Notes: generated by a model not told the origin, from the letters alone. A DNA stretch of 64,000 nucleotides from Pseudomonas sp. A-1 (GCF_004801855.1 NZ_SSTC01000016.1:1-64000), one strand, 5' to 3'. Positions 46,317 through 60,017 are shown, numbered from the stretch's first letter. Made by a program: numbers and translations.

Positions 46317-46367
46317 CAACGGCCCCTGGCAGCGGAAGTACCGGACTTCCGCTGCCAGGGGCCGTTG
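46317..46367 (-). terminator. 23-bp perfect hairpin between lpd and sucC
   Basis: Bases 46317-46339 are the exact reverse complement of 46345-46367, with a five-base loop. On the minus strand it is followed by TCGTTTC, a poor T run. It lies 41 bases past the lpd stop and 114 bases before sucC. It may be a partial terminator, or a barrier to exonucleases that sets the level of sucCD relative to lpd. Confidence 0.7.
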
Positions 46368-46407
46368 CGGGGCCGGCTGACGAAGGTGTCAGCCGGCGCC
46401 AGGCGCG

Positions 46408-49125
<2,718 letters not shown>

Positions 49126-49204
49126 TCTGTGCATTTCCTATGGATTCGGGTTCTTCAGGCATGCGACTGCCGGACCCGGGGTCCGGCAGCGCAGTGTGAA
49201 GGCA

Positions 49205-52036
49205 TTAAACGGTGAAAGCATCCTGCAGCAGCTTTTCCTGCTGCTCGGCGTGCATCGACGCGTAGCCACAGGCCGGCGCAGCGGAAGCCTCGCGACCGGC
49301 GTAGGCCAGGCCGAGGGTCTTCTTGTGTGCGGCGATGACGCGGCGCATGTGATGCTGGCTGCAGTACCAGGCGCCCTGGTTCATCGGCTCTTCCTGGCAC
49401 CAGACCACGTGCTTGAGGTGCTTGTACGGCGCCATGATCTCGGCCAGCTCCTCTTCCGGGAACGGATAGAGCTGCTCGATGCGGACGATGGCGGTGTCCT
49501 CGCGACCCTCAGCGCGACGCTTCTCCAGCAAGTCGTAGTAGACCTTGCCGCTGCACAGGATCAGCCGCTCGACCTTCTTCGGATCGAGGCTGTCGATCTC
49601 CGGCAGCACCGGATGGAAGGAGCCCTGAGCCAGGTCTTCCAGGGTGGAGATGGCCAGCTTGTGGCGCAGCAGCGACTTCGGAGTCAGGGCCACCAGCGGC
49701 TTGCGCAGCGGGCGGATCACCTGGCGGCGCAGCATGTGGTAGACCTGCGCCGGAGTGGTCGGCATGCAGACCTGGATGTTGTGCTCGGCGCACAGCTGCA
49801 GGTAACGCTCCAGGCGGGCGGAGGAATGCTCCGGACCCTGGCCTTCGTAGCCATGCGGCAGCAGCATGGTCAGACCGCACAGACGGCCCCACTTGGTCTC
49901 GCCGCTGCTGATGAACTGGTCGATCACCACCTGGGCGCCGTTGGCGAAGTCACCGAACTGGGCTTCCCAGATCACCAGCGCGTTCGGCGTGGTGGTGGCG
50001 TAGCCGTATTCGAAGGCCAGCACGGCTTCCTCGGAGAGGAAGGAGTCGTACAGATCGAACTTCGGCTGGCCCTCGTAGAGGTTCTGCAGCGGGATGTAGC
50101 GGTTGGCGTCCTTCTGGCTGTGCAGCACGGCATGGCGATGCGAGAAGGTGCCACGGCCGACGTCCTGGCCGGTGATGCGCACCGGGTGACCTTCCACCAG
50201 CAGGGTGGCGTAGGCCAGGGTCTCGGCGCAGCCCCAGTTGATCGGCATGGCGCCGACGCCCATGCGACCGCGATCCTCGAGGATCTTGGCAACCTGGCGC
50301 TGGACCACGAAACCTTCCGGAATCTGCAGCAGCTTGGCGTTCAGCTCCTGCAGGGTCTTCAGGTCGAAGCTGGTGTCGTGCTTGGCGGTCCAGGCATGGC
50401 CCAGGTAGGGGCGCCAGTCGACGAACAGCTCGGGGTTCGGCTCCTTGACCAGGCTCTTCAGCACGTGCAGGCCGTTGTCCAGCGCGGTGCGGTATTCGTC
50501 GACCTTGGCCTGCACCTCTTCCTGGCTCAGGCTGCCTTCCTTGACCAGGGCATCGGCGTACAGCTCGCGAGTGGTGCGCTGCTTGGCGATCTTCTGGTAC
50601 ATCAGCGGCTGGGTGCCGCTCGGCTCGTCGGCCTCGTTGTGGCCGCGACGGCGGTAGCAGACCAGGTCGATGACCACGTCACGCTTGAACTGCATGCGGT
50701 AGTCGACGGCCAGCTGGGTGACGAACAGCACGGCTTCCGGATCGTCGCCGTTCACGTGCAGGATCGGCGCCTGGATCATCTTCGCCGGATCGGTGCAGTA
50801 CTCGGTGGAACGGGTGTCTTCCGGGTTGCTGGTGGTGAAACCGACCTGGTTGTTGATGACGATGTGGATGGTGCCGCCAGTCTTGTAGCCGCGGATCTGC
50901 GACATCTGGAAGGTTTCCATCACCACGCCCTGACCGGCGAAGGCCGAGTCGCCGTGGAGGGAGATCGGTACCACCTTGTCGCCGGCGGCATCGCCGCGAC
51001 GGTCCTGACGAGCGCGCACGGAACCCTCGACCACCGGGGAAACGATTTCCAGGTGGGACGGGTTGAACGCCATGGCCAGGTGCACTTCGCCACCGGAGGT
51101 CATGACGTTGGAGGAGAAGCCCTGGTGGTACTTCACGTCACCGGAGCCCAGCTCGACCAGCTTCTTGCCCTCGAACTCGTCGAACAGGTCGCGCGGGTTC
51201 TTGCCGAGGGCGTTGACCAGCAGGTTCAGGCGGCCGCGGTGGGCCATGCCGATGACGATTTCCTTGGCGCCGTAGGAGCCGGAGCGCTGGATGATCTCGT
51301 CGACCATCGGCACCAGGCTCTCGCCGCCTTCCAGACCGAAACGCTTGGTGCCCGGGTACTTGGTGCCCAGGTACTTCTCCAGGCCTTCGCCGGCGGTCAG
51401 ACGCTCGAGGACGTGCGCCTTGACTTCCTTGCTGTACTGCGGACGGCCACGCACGCTCTCCAGACGCTGCTGGAACCACTTGCGCTGCTCGGAATCGACG
51501 ATGTGGGTGAACTCGGCGCCGATGGTGCCGCAGTAGGTCGCCTGCAGGGCGTCGCGGATCTCGCGCAGGGTCGCTTCCGGCTTGCCGATGAACAGCTCGC
51601 CGGTCTGGAACACGGTATCCAGGTCGGCGTCGGTCAGGCCGTAGTGATGGATCGACAGGTCTGCCGGCGCCTTGCGCTCCCACAGGCCGAGCGGGTCGAG
51701 CTTGGATGCCTGATGGCCACGCATGCGGAAGGCCTGAATCAGACGCAGCACTTCGACCTGCTTCTTCTCATGCTCACTGCTGACGGTGCCGGCGGACACC
51801 GGCTGGGCGCGACGCTGGTTCTTGGCCAGCAGCACGAAATGATCGCGGACCGTGGCATGGGAGACGTCGGGGGACTGGCTGCCGTCGGCCGGCAGCTTCT
51901 GGAAGTAGGTGCGCCACTCTTCGGGCACAGCGTTGGGATCGTGCAGGAAGAGCTCGTAGAGCTCTTCGACGTAGGCAGCGTTTCCACCGGACAGGTGGGC
52001 ACTGTTCCACATCCGCTGCATTACGCTTTCATGCAT
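49205..52036 (-). CDS. sucA: 2-oxoglutarate dehydrogenase E1
   Basis: A 943-residue thiamine-diphosphate enzyme. The N-terminal MQRMWNSAHLSGGNAAYVEE, the ThDP-binding GDSAFAGQG segment with Mg ligands in NNQVGFTTS, and the C-terminal RIEQLYPFPEEEL are standard. It decarboxylates 2-oxoglutarate and passes the succinyl group to SucB. Length is normal. It lies 252 bases after sdhB with a hairpin in the gap, so it may have its own promoter. Confidence 0.96.
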   Translation of the reverse strand: MHESVMQRMWNSAHLSGGNAAYVEELYELFLHDPNAVPEEWRTYFQKLPADGSQSPDVSHATVRDHFVLLAKNQRRAQPVSAGTVSSEHEKKQVEVLRLIQAFRMRGHQASKLDPLGLWERKAPADLSIHHYGLTDADLDTVFQTGELFIGKPEATLREIRDALQATYCGTIGAEFTHIVDSEQRKWFQQRLESVRGRPQYSKEVKAHVLERLTAGEGLEKYLGTKYPGTKRFGLEGGESLVPMVDEIIQRSGSYGAKEIVIGMAHRGRLNLLVNALGKNPRDLFDEFEGKKLVELGSGDVKYHQGFSSNVMTSGGEVHLAMAFNPSHLEIVSPVVEGSVRARQDRRGDAAGDKVVPISLHGDSAFAGQGVVMETFQMSQIRGYKTGGTIHIVINNQVGFTTSNPEDTRSTEYCTDPAKMIQAPILHVNGDDPEAVLFVTQLAVDYRMQFKRDVVIDLVCYRRRGHNEADEPSGTQPLMYQKIAKQRTTRELYADALVKEGSLSQEEVQAKVDEYRTALDNGLHVLKSLVKEPNPELFVDWRPYLGHAWTAKHDTSFDLKTLQELNAKLLQIPEGFVVQRQVAKILEDRGRMGVGAMPINWGCAETLAYATLLVEGHPVRITGQDVGRGTFSHRHAVLHSQKDANRYIPLQNLYEGQPKFDLYDSFLSEEAVLAFEYGYATTTPNALVIWEAQFGDFANGAQVVIDQFISSGETKWGRLCGLTMLLPHGYEGQGPEHSSARLERYLQLCAEHNIQVCMPTTPAQVYHMLRRQVIRPLRKPLVALTPKSLLRHKLAISTLEDLAQGSFHPVLPEIDSLDPKKVERLILCSGKVYYDLLEKRRAEGREDTAIVRIEQLYPFPEEELAEIMAPYKHLKHVVWCQEEPMNQGAWYCSQHHMRRVIAAHKKTLGLAYAGREASAAPACGYASMHAEQQEKLLQDAFTV

Positions 52037-52221
52037 GCTAGGTCACCCTCGGTAAGGGGACACCATCTGGCGTGGAGACCGCCGTGGCTTAAAGTCCAGA
52101 GCAGCGACTTCGGCAAAGCCACTTGGGATCCCGCTGATGGTCCGGGCTCCAGCCCGGTTGCCCCTGCTGGTCGTTTTTTAATCAAGAACCGCGGCTTTGT
52201 GGGCTACGGCTGGTTCTGCAA

Positions 52222-52257
52222 CTGCGCGGAGTGCCGGCAAGCCGCCACTCCGCGCAG
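52222..52257. other. Hairpin between sdhB and sucA
   Basis: A perfect 12-bp stem (CTGCGCGGAGTG / CACTCCGCGCAG) with a 12-base loop, 31 bases past the sdhB stop. On the minus strand no T run follows, so complete termination of sdh transcripts is unlikely. The 252-bp gap also holds CCGGGCT-CC-AGCCCGG near 52143. Confidence 0.55.
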
Positions 52258-52288
52258 ATTCTTTTGACTCACCGCACGTGGCGGCTCA

Positions 52289-53008
52289 TCAGGTACCGCT
52301 TTGCAGCAGCATGTTACGCACGTGGCCGATCGCCTTGGTCGGGTTCAGACCCTTCGGGCAAACGTTCACGCAGTTCATGATCCCGCGGCAACGGAACACA
52401 CTGAACGGGTCGTCCAGCGACGCCAGACGCTCTTCGGTCTTGGTGTCGCGGCTGTCGGCCAGGAAGCGATAGGCCTGCAGCAGGGCGGCCGGACCGAGGA
52501 ACTTGTCCGGGTTCCACCAGAACGACGGGCAGGAGGTCGAGCAGCAGGCGCACAGGATGCACTCGTACAGACCGTCCAGCTTCTCGCGCTGTTCCGGGGA
52601 CTGCAGACGCTCGATGGCCGGAGCCGGAGTGTCGTTCTGCAGGAACGGCTGCACCTTCTCGTACTGCTTGTAGAAGATGCTCATGTCGACCACCAGGTCA
52701 CGGATGACCGGCAGGCCCGGCAGCGGGCGGATCACCAGCTTGCCGTTCTTGATCACCTGCGAGATCGGGGTGATGCAGGCCAGGCCGTTCTTGCCACTGA
52801 TGTTCATGCCGTCGGAACCGCAAACGCCTTCGCGGCAGGAGCGACGGTAGGAGAAGGTCACGTCCTGCTCCTTGATCAGCGCCAGGACATCCAGGACCAT
52901 CAGGTCCTTGCCGTCGATCTCGACGTTGAAATCCTGCATGAACGGAGCAGCGTCTTTCTCCGGGTTGTAGCGGTAGACGCTGACTTGCAGAGTTTTACCA
53001 AGCGACAT
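52289..53008 (-). CDS. sdhB: Succinate dehydrogenase iron-sulphur subunit
   Basis: A 239-residue subunit with three clusters: [2Fe-2S] (SCREGVCGSDG...GLAC), [4Fe-4S] (CILCACCSTSCP) and [3Fe-4S] (CVNVCPKG with an upstream Cys in FRCRGIMNC). It passes electrons from SdhA to ubiquinone. The start MSLGKTLQV is used; some relatives begin a few residues later. It follows sdhA by 11 bases. Confidence 0.96.
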   Translation of the reverse strand: MSLGKTLQVSVYRYNPEKDAAPFMQDFNVEIDGKDLMVLDVLALIKEQDVTFSYRRSCREGVCGSDGMNISGKNGLACITPISQVIKNGKLVIRPLPGLPVIRDLVVDMSIFYKQYEKVQPFLQNDTPAPAIERLQSPEQREKLDGLYECILCACCSTSCPSFWWNPDKFLGPAALLQAYRFLADSRDTKTEERLASLDDPFSVFRCRGIMNCVNVCPKGLNPTKAIGHVRNMLLQSGT

Positions 53009-53019
53009 ATCAGCCTCCC

Positions 53020-54792
53020 TTAATAAGTACGCACTTTGGGCTCGAACGCCGGAACGGTCTTCGGCGAGAAGTTCACGCCGCGCTTGGCCACGCGCTTCTC
53101 ACCCGGGAAGTACAGGGTGTGGCACAGCCAGTTCTCGTCGTCGCGCTCTTCGAAGTCTTCGCGGGCGTGGGCACCACGGGACTCCTTGCGGACCTCGGCG
53201 GCGATCGCAGTGGCTTCGGCCACTTCGAGGAGGTTCTGCAGCTCCAGCGCTTCGGTACGCGCGGTGTTGAAGGCCTGGCTCTTGTCGGCGATCTTGACGT
53301 TGGCGATGCGCTCGCGCAGCTCTGCCAGCTGGGCGATGCCCTTCTGCATGTATTCGCCGGTACGGAACACACCGAAGTAGTTCTGCATGCACTGCTGCAG
53401 CTCTTTGCGCAGCGGGGCAACGTCTTCACCGGTGGTGCGCTCGTTGACGCCGGACAGGCGCTTGAGGGAAGCCTCGAGGTCGCTCTCGGTGGCGCCGCGG
53501 TGCTCGATGCCCTCCTTGAGGGCCTTCTCCAGGTGCAGACCGGCAGCGCGGCCGAACACCACCAGGTCGAGCAGCGAGTTGCCGCCCAGACGGTTGGCGC
53601 CGTGCACCGACACACAAGCCACTTCGCCCACGGCGAACAGGCCTTCGATGATCTTGTCGTTGCCGTTGGCGTCCTGGGTGATGGCCTGACCATGGATGTT
53701 GGTGGCAACGCCACCCATCATGTAGTGGCAGGTCGGGATCACCGGAATCGGCGCGACCACCGGGTCGACGTGGGCGAAGGTCTTGGACAGTTCGCAGATG
53801 CCCGGCAGGCGGCTGTGCAGCACTTCCTCGCCGAGGTGATCGAGCTTCAGCAGCACGTGATCCTTGTCCGGACCACAGCCGTTGCCGGCGATCACTTCCT
53901 TGACCATGGAACGGGCGACCACGTCGCGACCGGCCAGGTCCTTGGCGTTCGGAGCGTAACGCTCCATGAAGCGCTCGCCGTGGGCGTTGATCAGATAGCC
54001 ACCCTCACCGCGGCAACCTTCGGTCACCAGCACGCCGGCGCCGGCGATGCCGGTCGGGTGGAACTGCCACATCTCGATGTCCTGCACCGGCACGCCGGCA
54101 CGCAGGGCCATGCCCACGCCGTCGCCGGTGTTGATCAGGGCGTTGGTGGTGGAGGCGTAGATACGGCCGGCACCGCCGGTAGCCAGCACGGTGGCCTTGG
54201 AGCGGATGTAGACGGTCTCGCCGGTCTCGATGCGGATGGCGATGATGCCGACGATGGCACCGTCCTGGTTCTTCACCAGGTCGACGGCGAACCACTCGTT
54301 GAGGAAGGTGGTGCCGTTCTTCAGGTTGGCCTGGTACAGGGTGTGCAGCAGGGCGTGACCGGTACGGTCGGCCGCGGCGCAGGTACGGGCAGCCTGGCCA
54401 CCGTTGCCGTAGTCCTTGGACTGACCACCGAACGGACGCTGGTAGATGCGGCCCTGCTCGGTGCGGGAGAACGGCAGGCCCATGTGCTCGAGCTCGAACA
54501 CGGCTTCCGGACCTACGGAACACATGTACTCGATGGCGTCCTGGTCACCGATGTAGTCGGAGCCCTTGACGGTGTCGTACATGTGCCAGCGCCAGTCGTC
54601 GTTCGGGTCGGCCGAAGCGATGGCGCAGGTGATGCCGCCCTGGGCGGACACGGTATGCGAACGGGTCGGGAAGACCTTGGTCACGCAGGCGGTCTTGTGA
54701 CCGGACTGGGACAGCTGCAGCGCGGCGCGCATGCCGGCACCGCCACCACCGATGATGATGGCGTCGAAGGAAAGAGTAGGAATGCTAGCCAT
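53020..54792 (-). CDS. sdhA: Succinate dehydrogenase flavoprotein subunit
   Basis: A 590-residue subunit that oxidises succinate. FAD-binding [13 protein letters not shown], the flavin-linking His46 in [11 protein letters not shown] and the substrate-binding HPTGIAGAG region are visible. It starts three bases after sdhD ends. The complex is anchored by SdhC/SdhD. Confidence 0.97.
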   Translation of the reverse strand: MASIPTLSFDAIIIGGGGAGMRAALQLSQSGHKTACVTKVFPTRSHTVSAQGGITCAIASADPNDDWRWHMYDTVKGSDYIGDQDAIEYMCSVGPEAVFELEHMGLPFSRTEQGRIYQRPFGGQSKDYGNGGQAARTCAAADRTGHALLHTLYQANLKNGTTFLNEWFAVDLVKNQDGAIVGIIAIRIETGETVYIRSKATVLATGGAGRIYASTTNALINTGDGVGMALRAGVPVQDIEMWQFHPTGIAGAGVLVTEGCRGEGGYLINAHGERFMERYAPNAKDLAGRDVVARSMVKEVIAGNGCGPDKDHVLLKLDHLGEEVLHSRLPGICELSKTFAHVDPVVAPIPVIPTCHYMMGGVATNIHGQAITQDANGNDKIIEGLFAVGEVACVSVHGANRLGGNSLLDLVVFGRAAGLHLEKALKEGIEHRGATESDLEASLKRLSGVNERTTGEDVAPLRKELQQCMQNYFGVFRTGEYMQKGIAQLAELRERIANVKIADKSQAFNTARTEALELQNLLEVAEATAIAAEVRKESRGAHAREDFEERDDENWLCHTLYFPGEKRVAKRGVNFSPKTVPAFEPKVRTY

Positions 54793-54795
54793 GGA

Positions 54796-55164
54796 TCAGA
54801 TACCCCAAAGAATCTGCACACCCCAGACGAAGAACGCGAACATGGCGATGCCGCAGACTGCCTGGAAGAGGAAACGCACAGCGGTGGCCGACTTGCCCAG
54901 CGCCATCGGCGTCAGGTAGTCAGTGGAGATGGTCCACATGCCGACCCAGGCGTGCACGCTCAGGGCGACGACGGCCAGCAGGCTGAAGATGCGCATCCAG
55001 CCCTGGGCGAACAGACCGTGCCAGTCGGCATAGCCCAGCCCCGGATTGGCGACCAGGTAGCCCAGCAGGAAGAGGAAGTAAGCCGCGAGCACCACAGCGG
55101 AGACCCGCTGGGCCATCCAGTCGTAGAGGCCCGACCGGGAGAAGTTAGTGACGTTGGTTACCAT
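54796..55164 (-). CDS. sdhD: Succinate dehydrogenase membrane anchor subunit D
   Basis: A 122-residue membrane subunit with three transmembrane helices. SRSGLYDWMAQRVSA near the start and HAWVGMWTISTDYL, with a probable haem b ligand histidine, match the family. The start MVTNVTNFSR at 55164 overlaps the sdhC end by 7 bases; the longer frame upstream lies in sdhC. Confidence 0.93.
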   Translation of the reverse strand: MVTNVTNFSRSGLYDWMAQRVSAVVLAAYFLFLLGYLVANPGLGYADWHGLFAQGWMRIFSLLAVVALSVHAWVGMWTISTDYLTPMALGKSATAVRFLFQAVCGIAMFAFFVWGVQILWGI

Positions 55165-55544
55165 ACCCACACCCCTGCAAGAACGATCAGCACCGCGGAA
55201 ATGGCGATGACGATTTTGGAGCCCAGCTTGCCGCCTTCCAGCGTTTCGCCAATGCCCATATCCATAATCAGATGGCGAATGCCGGCTACCAGGTGGTACA
55301 GGAGCGCGGACAACAGACCCCACATCACGAGCTTGGCCAGGGGGCTGGCCAGACACGCCTTCACCTGCTCGAAGCCTTCCTCGGACGCCAGGGACAGGTC
55401 GAGTGCGTACAGCAGCACAGCGATGCCCAGGAACAGAATGACGCCGGAGATACGGTGAGCGATGGACGTGTAAGCAGTGACTGGGAGTTGGATGGTCCTA
55501 AGGTCTAGGTTTACGGGTCGTTTGCTATTCACGGCTTTTTTCAC
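55158..55544 (-). CDS. sdhC: Succinate dehydrogenase cytochrome b556 subunit
   Basis: A 128-residue membrane subunit with three helices. The N-terminal KRPVNLDLRTIQLPVTAYTS, the quinone-site region SIAHRISG and the haem-ligand histidine in YHLVAGIRHL are visible. It is the first gene of the nine-gene TCA block; a sigma-70 promoter lies about 120 bp upstream. Confidence 0.95.
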   Translation of the reverse strand: MKKAVNSKRPVNLDLRTIQLPVTAYTSIAHRISGVILFLGIAVLLYALDLSLASEEGFEQVKACLASPLAKLVMWGLLSALLYHLVAGIRHLIMDMGIGETLEGGKLGSKIVIAISAVLIVLAGVWVW

Positions 55545-55663
55545 ACTGAGAGCCCCAACCAGCAGGGCAAGTTGTCGGGAAGTGCACTTGTCAGGTACCC
55601 ATCACCAGGTAGTGACAACAGCCAGAACCTAGGCCTGGCATAGCCTCTGGCGGTCGGCCACGC

Positions 55664-55692
55664 AGTATAGACAGTTAGGTCAGGCCTGACAA
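55664..55692 (-). promoter_or_regulatory. Sigma-70 promoter of sdhC
   Basis: On the minus strand TTGTCA and TATACT are separated by exactly 17 bases, a near-consensus promoter about 120 bp before sdhC. It shares the 363-bp gap 55545-55907 with the divergent gltA promoter; nothing else is seen there. Confidence 0.7.
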
Positions 55693-55806
55693 CGCGCGGC
55701 CTTAGCCTAAAGGACTGATTGTCGCACCCGTCCGAAAGGAGTAAATAGCCGTGAACTTGAGCGAACATGCGCGCGCAGAAGGCGTGTCGACCGACTTTCG
55801 GACAAA

Positions 55807-55834
55807 TTGACTTTCGCCTTTATCGCTCTATAGT
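55807..55834 (+). promoter_or_regulatory. Sigma-70 promoter of gltA
   Basis: TTGACT and TATAGT are separated by 16 bases, giving a leader of about 65 nt before gltA. The gltA ribosome site is AGGAGG. Confidence 0.7.
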
Positions 55835-55907
55835 GGCACGGGCCCTGCCTGGGGGGCCGTGTATAGAAAGATGATTTCAAGCCAAGCACAATTTTAGGAG
55901 GCCGGTT

Positions 55908-57194
<1,287 letters not shown>

Positions 57195-57211
57195 GTCATC
57201 GCGTCACCGGC

Positions 57212-57243
57212 AAGGGGCTGCTTCGGCAGCCCCTTTGCTTTTG
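57212..57243 (+). terminator. gltA terminator
   Basis: A 10-bp stem (AAGGGGCTGC / GCAGCCCCTT) with TTCG loop followed by TTGCTTTT, 17 bases past the gltA stop. Confidence 0.85.
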
Positions 57244-57289
57244 GGCCTCACCCTGCCGCCGGCAGGGTCCGCCCCACCGGCGGCACGCC

Positions 57290-57541
57290 TCAGGCGGTCA
57301 TCTGCTCCCACTCCGTGAGCAAGCGGATGGCCTGCTCGCGGCTCTCGCCGCACACCTGCGGATCGGCGGCAAACCGGCCGCACACCGGCGGCCGCTCCGG
57401 CAGGCCGAACAGCCGGCACAGATTGCCCTCATCCAGCTGCACGCAGCGGACACCGGCCGGCTTACCCTGCGGCATGCCGGGAATCGGCGAGGAAATCGAC
57501 GGGGCGATGCAGCAGGCCCCGCAACCGGCTCGACACTCCAT
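57290..57541 (-). CDS. YkgJ-family cysteine cluster protein
   Basis: An 83-residue protein with cysteines in CRAGCGACC at the N-terminus, and further ones in RCVQL, NLCRLFG, PVCGRF and QVCGES. This pattern is typical of YkgJ/CxxCxxCC zinc- or iron-binding proteins. Function is unknown. It reads towards gltA from the other strand. Confidence 0.82.
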   Translation of the reverse strand: MECRAGCGACCIAPSISSPIPGMPQGKPAGVRCVQLDEGNLCRLFGLPERPPVCGRFAADPQVCGESREQAIRLLTEWEQMTA

Positions 57542-57666
57542 GGTTCAGGCTCTCGATACGATGGAAATCATGGCGGCTCGTGACATCGGCCGCGCGGCGC
57601 GGGAGGATAGCCGCCGTTTCGGTTGTCGCCAAGCACAGCCCATCGCCATGTACGGGAGAAAGCCCC

Positions 57667-58011
57667 ATGCCGGTTTGGATGCAGACCGCGGCCCTGCTCA
57701 GCCTGTCCAACATCTTCATGACCTTCGCCTGGTACGGCCACCTGAAGACCCTCAGCGGCAAGCCGTGGGTCATCGCCGCCCTGGTCAGCTGGGGCATCGC
57801 CCTGTTCGAGTACCTGCTGATGGTGCCGGCCAACCGCATCGGCTACACCGAACTGTCGGTCGGCCAGCTGAAGATCATGCAGGAGGTGATCACCCTGAGC
57901 ATCTTCGTGCCGTTCAGCGTGCTGTACATGCAGCAGCCGCTGAAGCTCGACTACCTGTGGGCCGGACTGTGCCTGGTCGGCGCCGTGTACTTCATCTTCC
58001 GCAGCGCCTGA
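57667..58011 (+). CDS. DUF486 (DMT-superfamily-like) membrane protein
   Basis: A 114-residue protein with four hydrophobic helices (LSLSNIFMTFAWYG, PWVIAALVSWGIALFEYLLM, VITLSIFVPFSVLYM, YLWAGLCLVGAVYFIF). The layout and the WYGHLK and VPANRIGY motifs match DUF486. GGGAGA precedes ATG 57667. The substrate is unknown. Confidence 0.85.
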   Translation: MPVWMQTAALLSLSNIFMTFAWYGHLKTLSGKPWVIAALVSWGIALFEYLLMVPANRIGYTELSVGQLKIMQEVITLSIFVPFSVLYMQQPLKLDYLWAGLCLVGAVYFIFRSA

Positions 58012-58020
58012 ACCGGCCGG

Positions 58021-58899
58021 TCAACCCTTCGCCGGCGGCTTGAGCCGGGTGATCAGGCTGGAAGTATCCCAGCGCCCGCCCCCGTCGGCCTGCACTTCGG
58101 CGTAGAACTGGTCGACCAGCGCGGTGACCGGCAGCTGCGCGCCGTTGCGCCGCGCCTCGTCGAGCAGGATGCCGAGATCCTTGCGCATCCAGTCGACGGC
58201 GAAGCCGAAGTCGAAGCGCCCTTCCAGCATGCTGGCGTGGCGGTTCTCCAGCTGCCAGGACTGTGCCGCCCCCTTGGCGATCACCTCCATCGCCGCCTTG
58301 CCGTCGAGGCCGGCGCAGTGGGCGAAATGCAGCGCCTCGGACAGCCCCTGCAGCAGGCCGCCGATGCAGATCTGGTTGACCATCTTGGTCAGCTGGCCGC
58401 TGCCGGCGTGCCCCATCAGCCTGACCATGCGCGCGTAGCTCTGGATCACCGGCTCGGCGCGGGCGAATACCGCCGCCTCGCCGCCGACCATCACCGTCAG
58501 CACGCCATTCTCGGCCCCCGCCTGGCCGCCGGAAACCGGCGCATCGAGGAACTCCAGTTCGCGCTCGGCCGCCAGCACCGCCAGCTCGCGGGCAACCGCA
58601 GCCGAGGCCGTGGTGTGATCGACCAGCACGCTGCCCGGCGCCATGCCGGCGAAGGCCCCATCCGCCCCCAGCAGCACCGCGCGCAGGTCGTCGTCGTTAC
58701 CCACGCAGCTCATCACGAACTCGGCGCCGACCGCCGCCTCGCGCGGCGTAGCCGCACTGCGCCCACCGTGCTCGGCGACCCAGCGCCGGGCCTTCTCGGC
58801 CGTGCGGTTGTACACGCAGACCTCGTGGCCGTTGCGCAGCAGATGCGCGGCCATCGGGTAGCCCATCACCCCCAGACCGAGAAATGCGACCTTTGCCAT
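58021..58899 (-). CDS. NAD(P)-dependent beta-hydroxyacid dehydrogenase (HIBADH family)
   Basis: A 292-residue enzyme. The N-terminal FLGLGVMGYPMAAHL motif, the DAPVSGGQAGAENG signature and the catalytic lysine in GSGQLTKMVNQ are present. The family includes 3-hydroxyisobutyrate, tartronate-semialdehyde and glyoxylate reductases; which one cannot be told here. It is divergent from the exonuclease gene. Confidence 0.88.
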   Translation of the reverse strand: MAKVAFLGLGVMGYPMAAHLLRNGHEVCVYNRTAEKARRWVAEHGGRSAATPREAAVGAEFVMSCVGNDDDLRAVLLGADGAFAGMAPGSVLVDHTTASAAVARELAVLAAERELEFLDAPVSGGQAGAENGVLTVMVGGEAAVFARAEPVIQSYARMVRLMGHAGSGQLTKMVNQICIGGLLQGLSEALHFAHCAGLDGKAAMEVIAKGAAQSWQLENRHASMLEGRFDFGFAVDWMRKDLGILLDEARRNGAQLPVTALVDQFYAEVQADGGGRWDTSSLITRLKPPAKG

Positions 58900-58998
58900 C
58901 CTTACACCTCCATTCGACGAGAGGCCGAGCCTAGCACAGGGATTTACCGGAGCAGTAGGCAGCCCCCATACTCGGCCGAAACGGACTGCGGAGGGCGC

Positions 58999-59586
58999 AT
59001 GAAGCACTGGCTGGTAATCGACCTGGAGGCCACCACCGATGACGGCGGCTGGCCGACCGAGGAGATGGAAATCATCGAGATCGGCGCGGTGGTCGTCGAC
59101 GAGCAGGGCCGCGAGCAGGATCACTTCCAGAGCTTCGTCCGTCCCACCCGCCGCCCGCAGCTCACCGCCTTCTGCCGGCAGCTCACCCACATCGCCCAGG
59201 CGGACGTCGACCAGGCGCCGACCCTGCTGCAGCTGCAGGAGCGCTTCGAGCCCTGGCTGCAGGCGCACCTCCCCGGCCTGCAGGGCTGGCTCAGCTGGGG
59301 CAACTACGACCGCCAGCAGTTCGAGGCGGAATGGCGCCGCCAGCGGATCGCCAGCGCCCTGGCCGCCCTGCCCCACTTCAACCTGAAGAAGCTGTTCAAC
59401 CGCCAGTTCAAGGGCACCGCCGGGCGCAAGCAGGTCGGCCTCAACCGCGCCCTGGAGATCGCCGGCCTGGAGTTCCGCGGTACCCAGCATCGCGGCATCG
59501 ACGATGCGCGCAACATCGCCCGCCTGCTGCCGCTGACCCTGCCGACCCTCGCCGCCGCGCGCCTCGAGCTGCACACCCCGCACTGA
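58999..59586 (+). CDS. DEDDh-type 3'-5' exonuclease
   Basis: A 195-residue nuclease. Exo I (VIDLEATTDD), exo II (SWGNYDRQQFE) and exo III (HRGIDDARNIARLL, with the H...D pair) are intact. It is related to the ERI-1/KapD group of small RNA/DNA exonucleases. GGAGG lies seven bases before ATG 58999. The substrate (RNA or DNA) is not decided by sequence. Confidence 0.88.
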   Translation: MKHWLVIDLEATTDDGGWPTEEMEIIEIGAVVVDEQGREQDHFQSFVRPTRRPQLTAFCRQLTHIAQADVDQAPTLLQLQERFEPWLQAHLPGLQGWLSWGNYDRQQFEAEWRRQRIASALAALPHFNLKKLFNRQFKGTAGRKQVGLNRALEIAGLEFRGTQHRGIDDARNIARLLPLTLPTLAAARLELHTPH

Positions 59587-59706
59587 ACGTCCCCGGCGGC
59601 CGCGCACCGCCCGGACAGGGTCCGAGCCCGGCCGCAACACAGGTGACGCGGGCATGCGCCTTGGGCATACTGGCGCGCCATTTTCTTCCCTTCCTGCGAG
59701 GCCCGC

Positions 59707-59988
59707 ATGTTCAAGGTCAACGAGTACTTCAACGGCACCGTCAAATCCATCGCCTTCGACATGACCGAAGGTCCGGCCACCGTCGGCGTGATGGCCCCGG
59801 GCGAATACGAATTCGGCACCGCCAAGTCCGAAGTGATGCACGTGATCGCCGGCGCGCTGACCGTCAAGCTGCCGGGCAGCGACAGCTGGGAAACCTTCGC
59901 CGCCGGCAGCAAGTTCGATGTGCCGGCCGACAGCAAGTTCCAGCTCAAGGTCGCCCAGGATACCGCCTATCTCTGCGAATACCGCTGA
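59707..59988 (+). CDS. ppnP: Pyrimidine/purine nucleoside phosphorylase
   Basis: A 93-residue single-domain cupin (YaiE/PpnP family) that phosphorolyses several nucleosides. [15 protein letters not shown] at the start, [12 protein letters not shown] and the C-terminal TAYLCEYR are characteristic. Length is exact for the family. It ends before a bidirectional terminator. Confidence 0.92.
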   Translation: MFKVNEYFNGTVKSIAFDMTEGPATVGVMAPGEYEFGTAKSEVMHVIAGALTVKLPGSDSWETFAAGSKFDVPADSKFQLKVAQDTAYLCEYR

Positions 59989-60017
59989 GTCGCGGGGCCT
60001 GTGCCCCTGCGCCGCGC

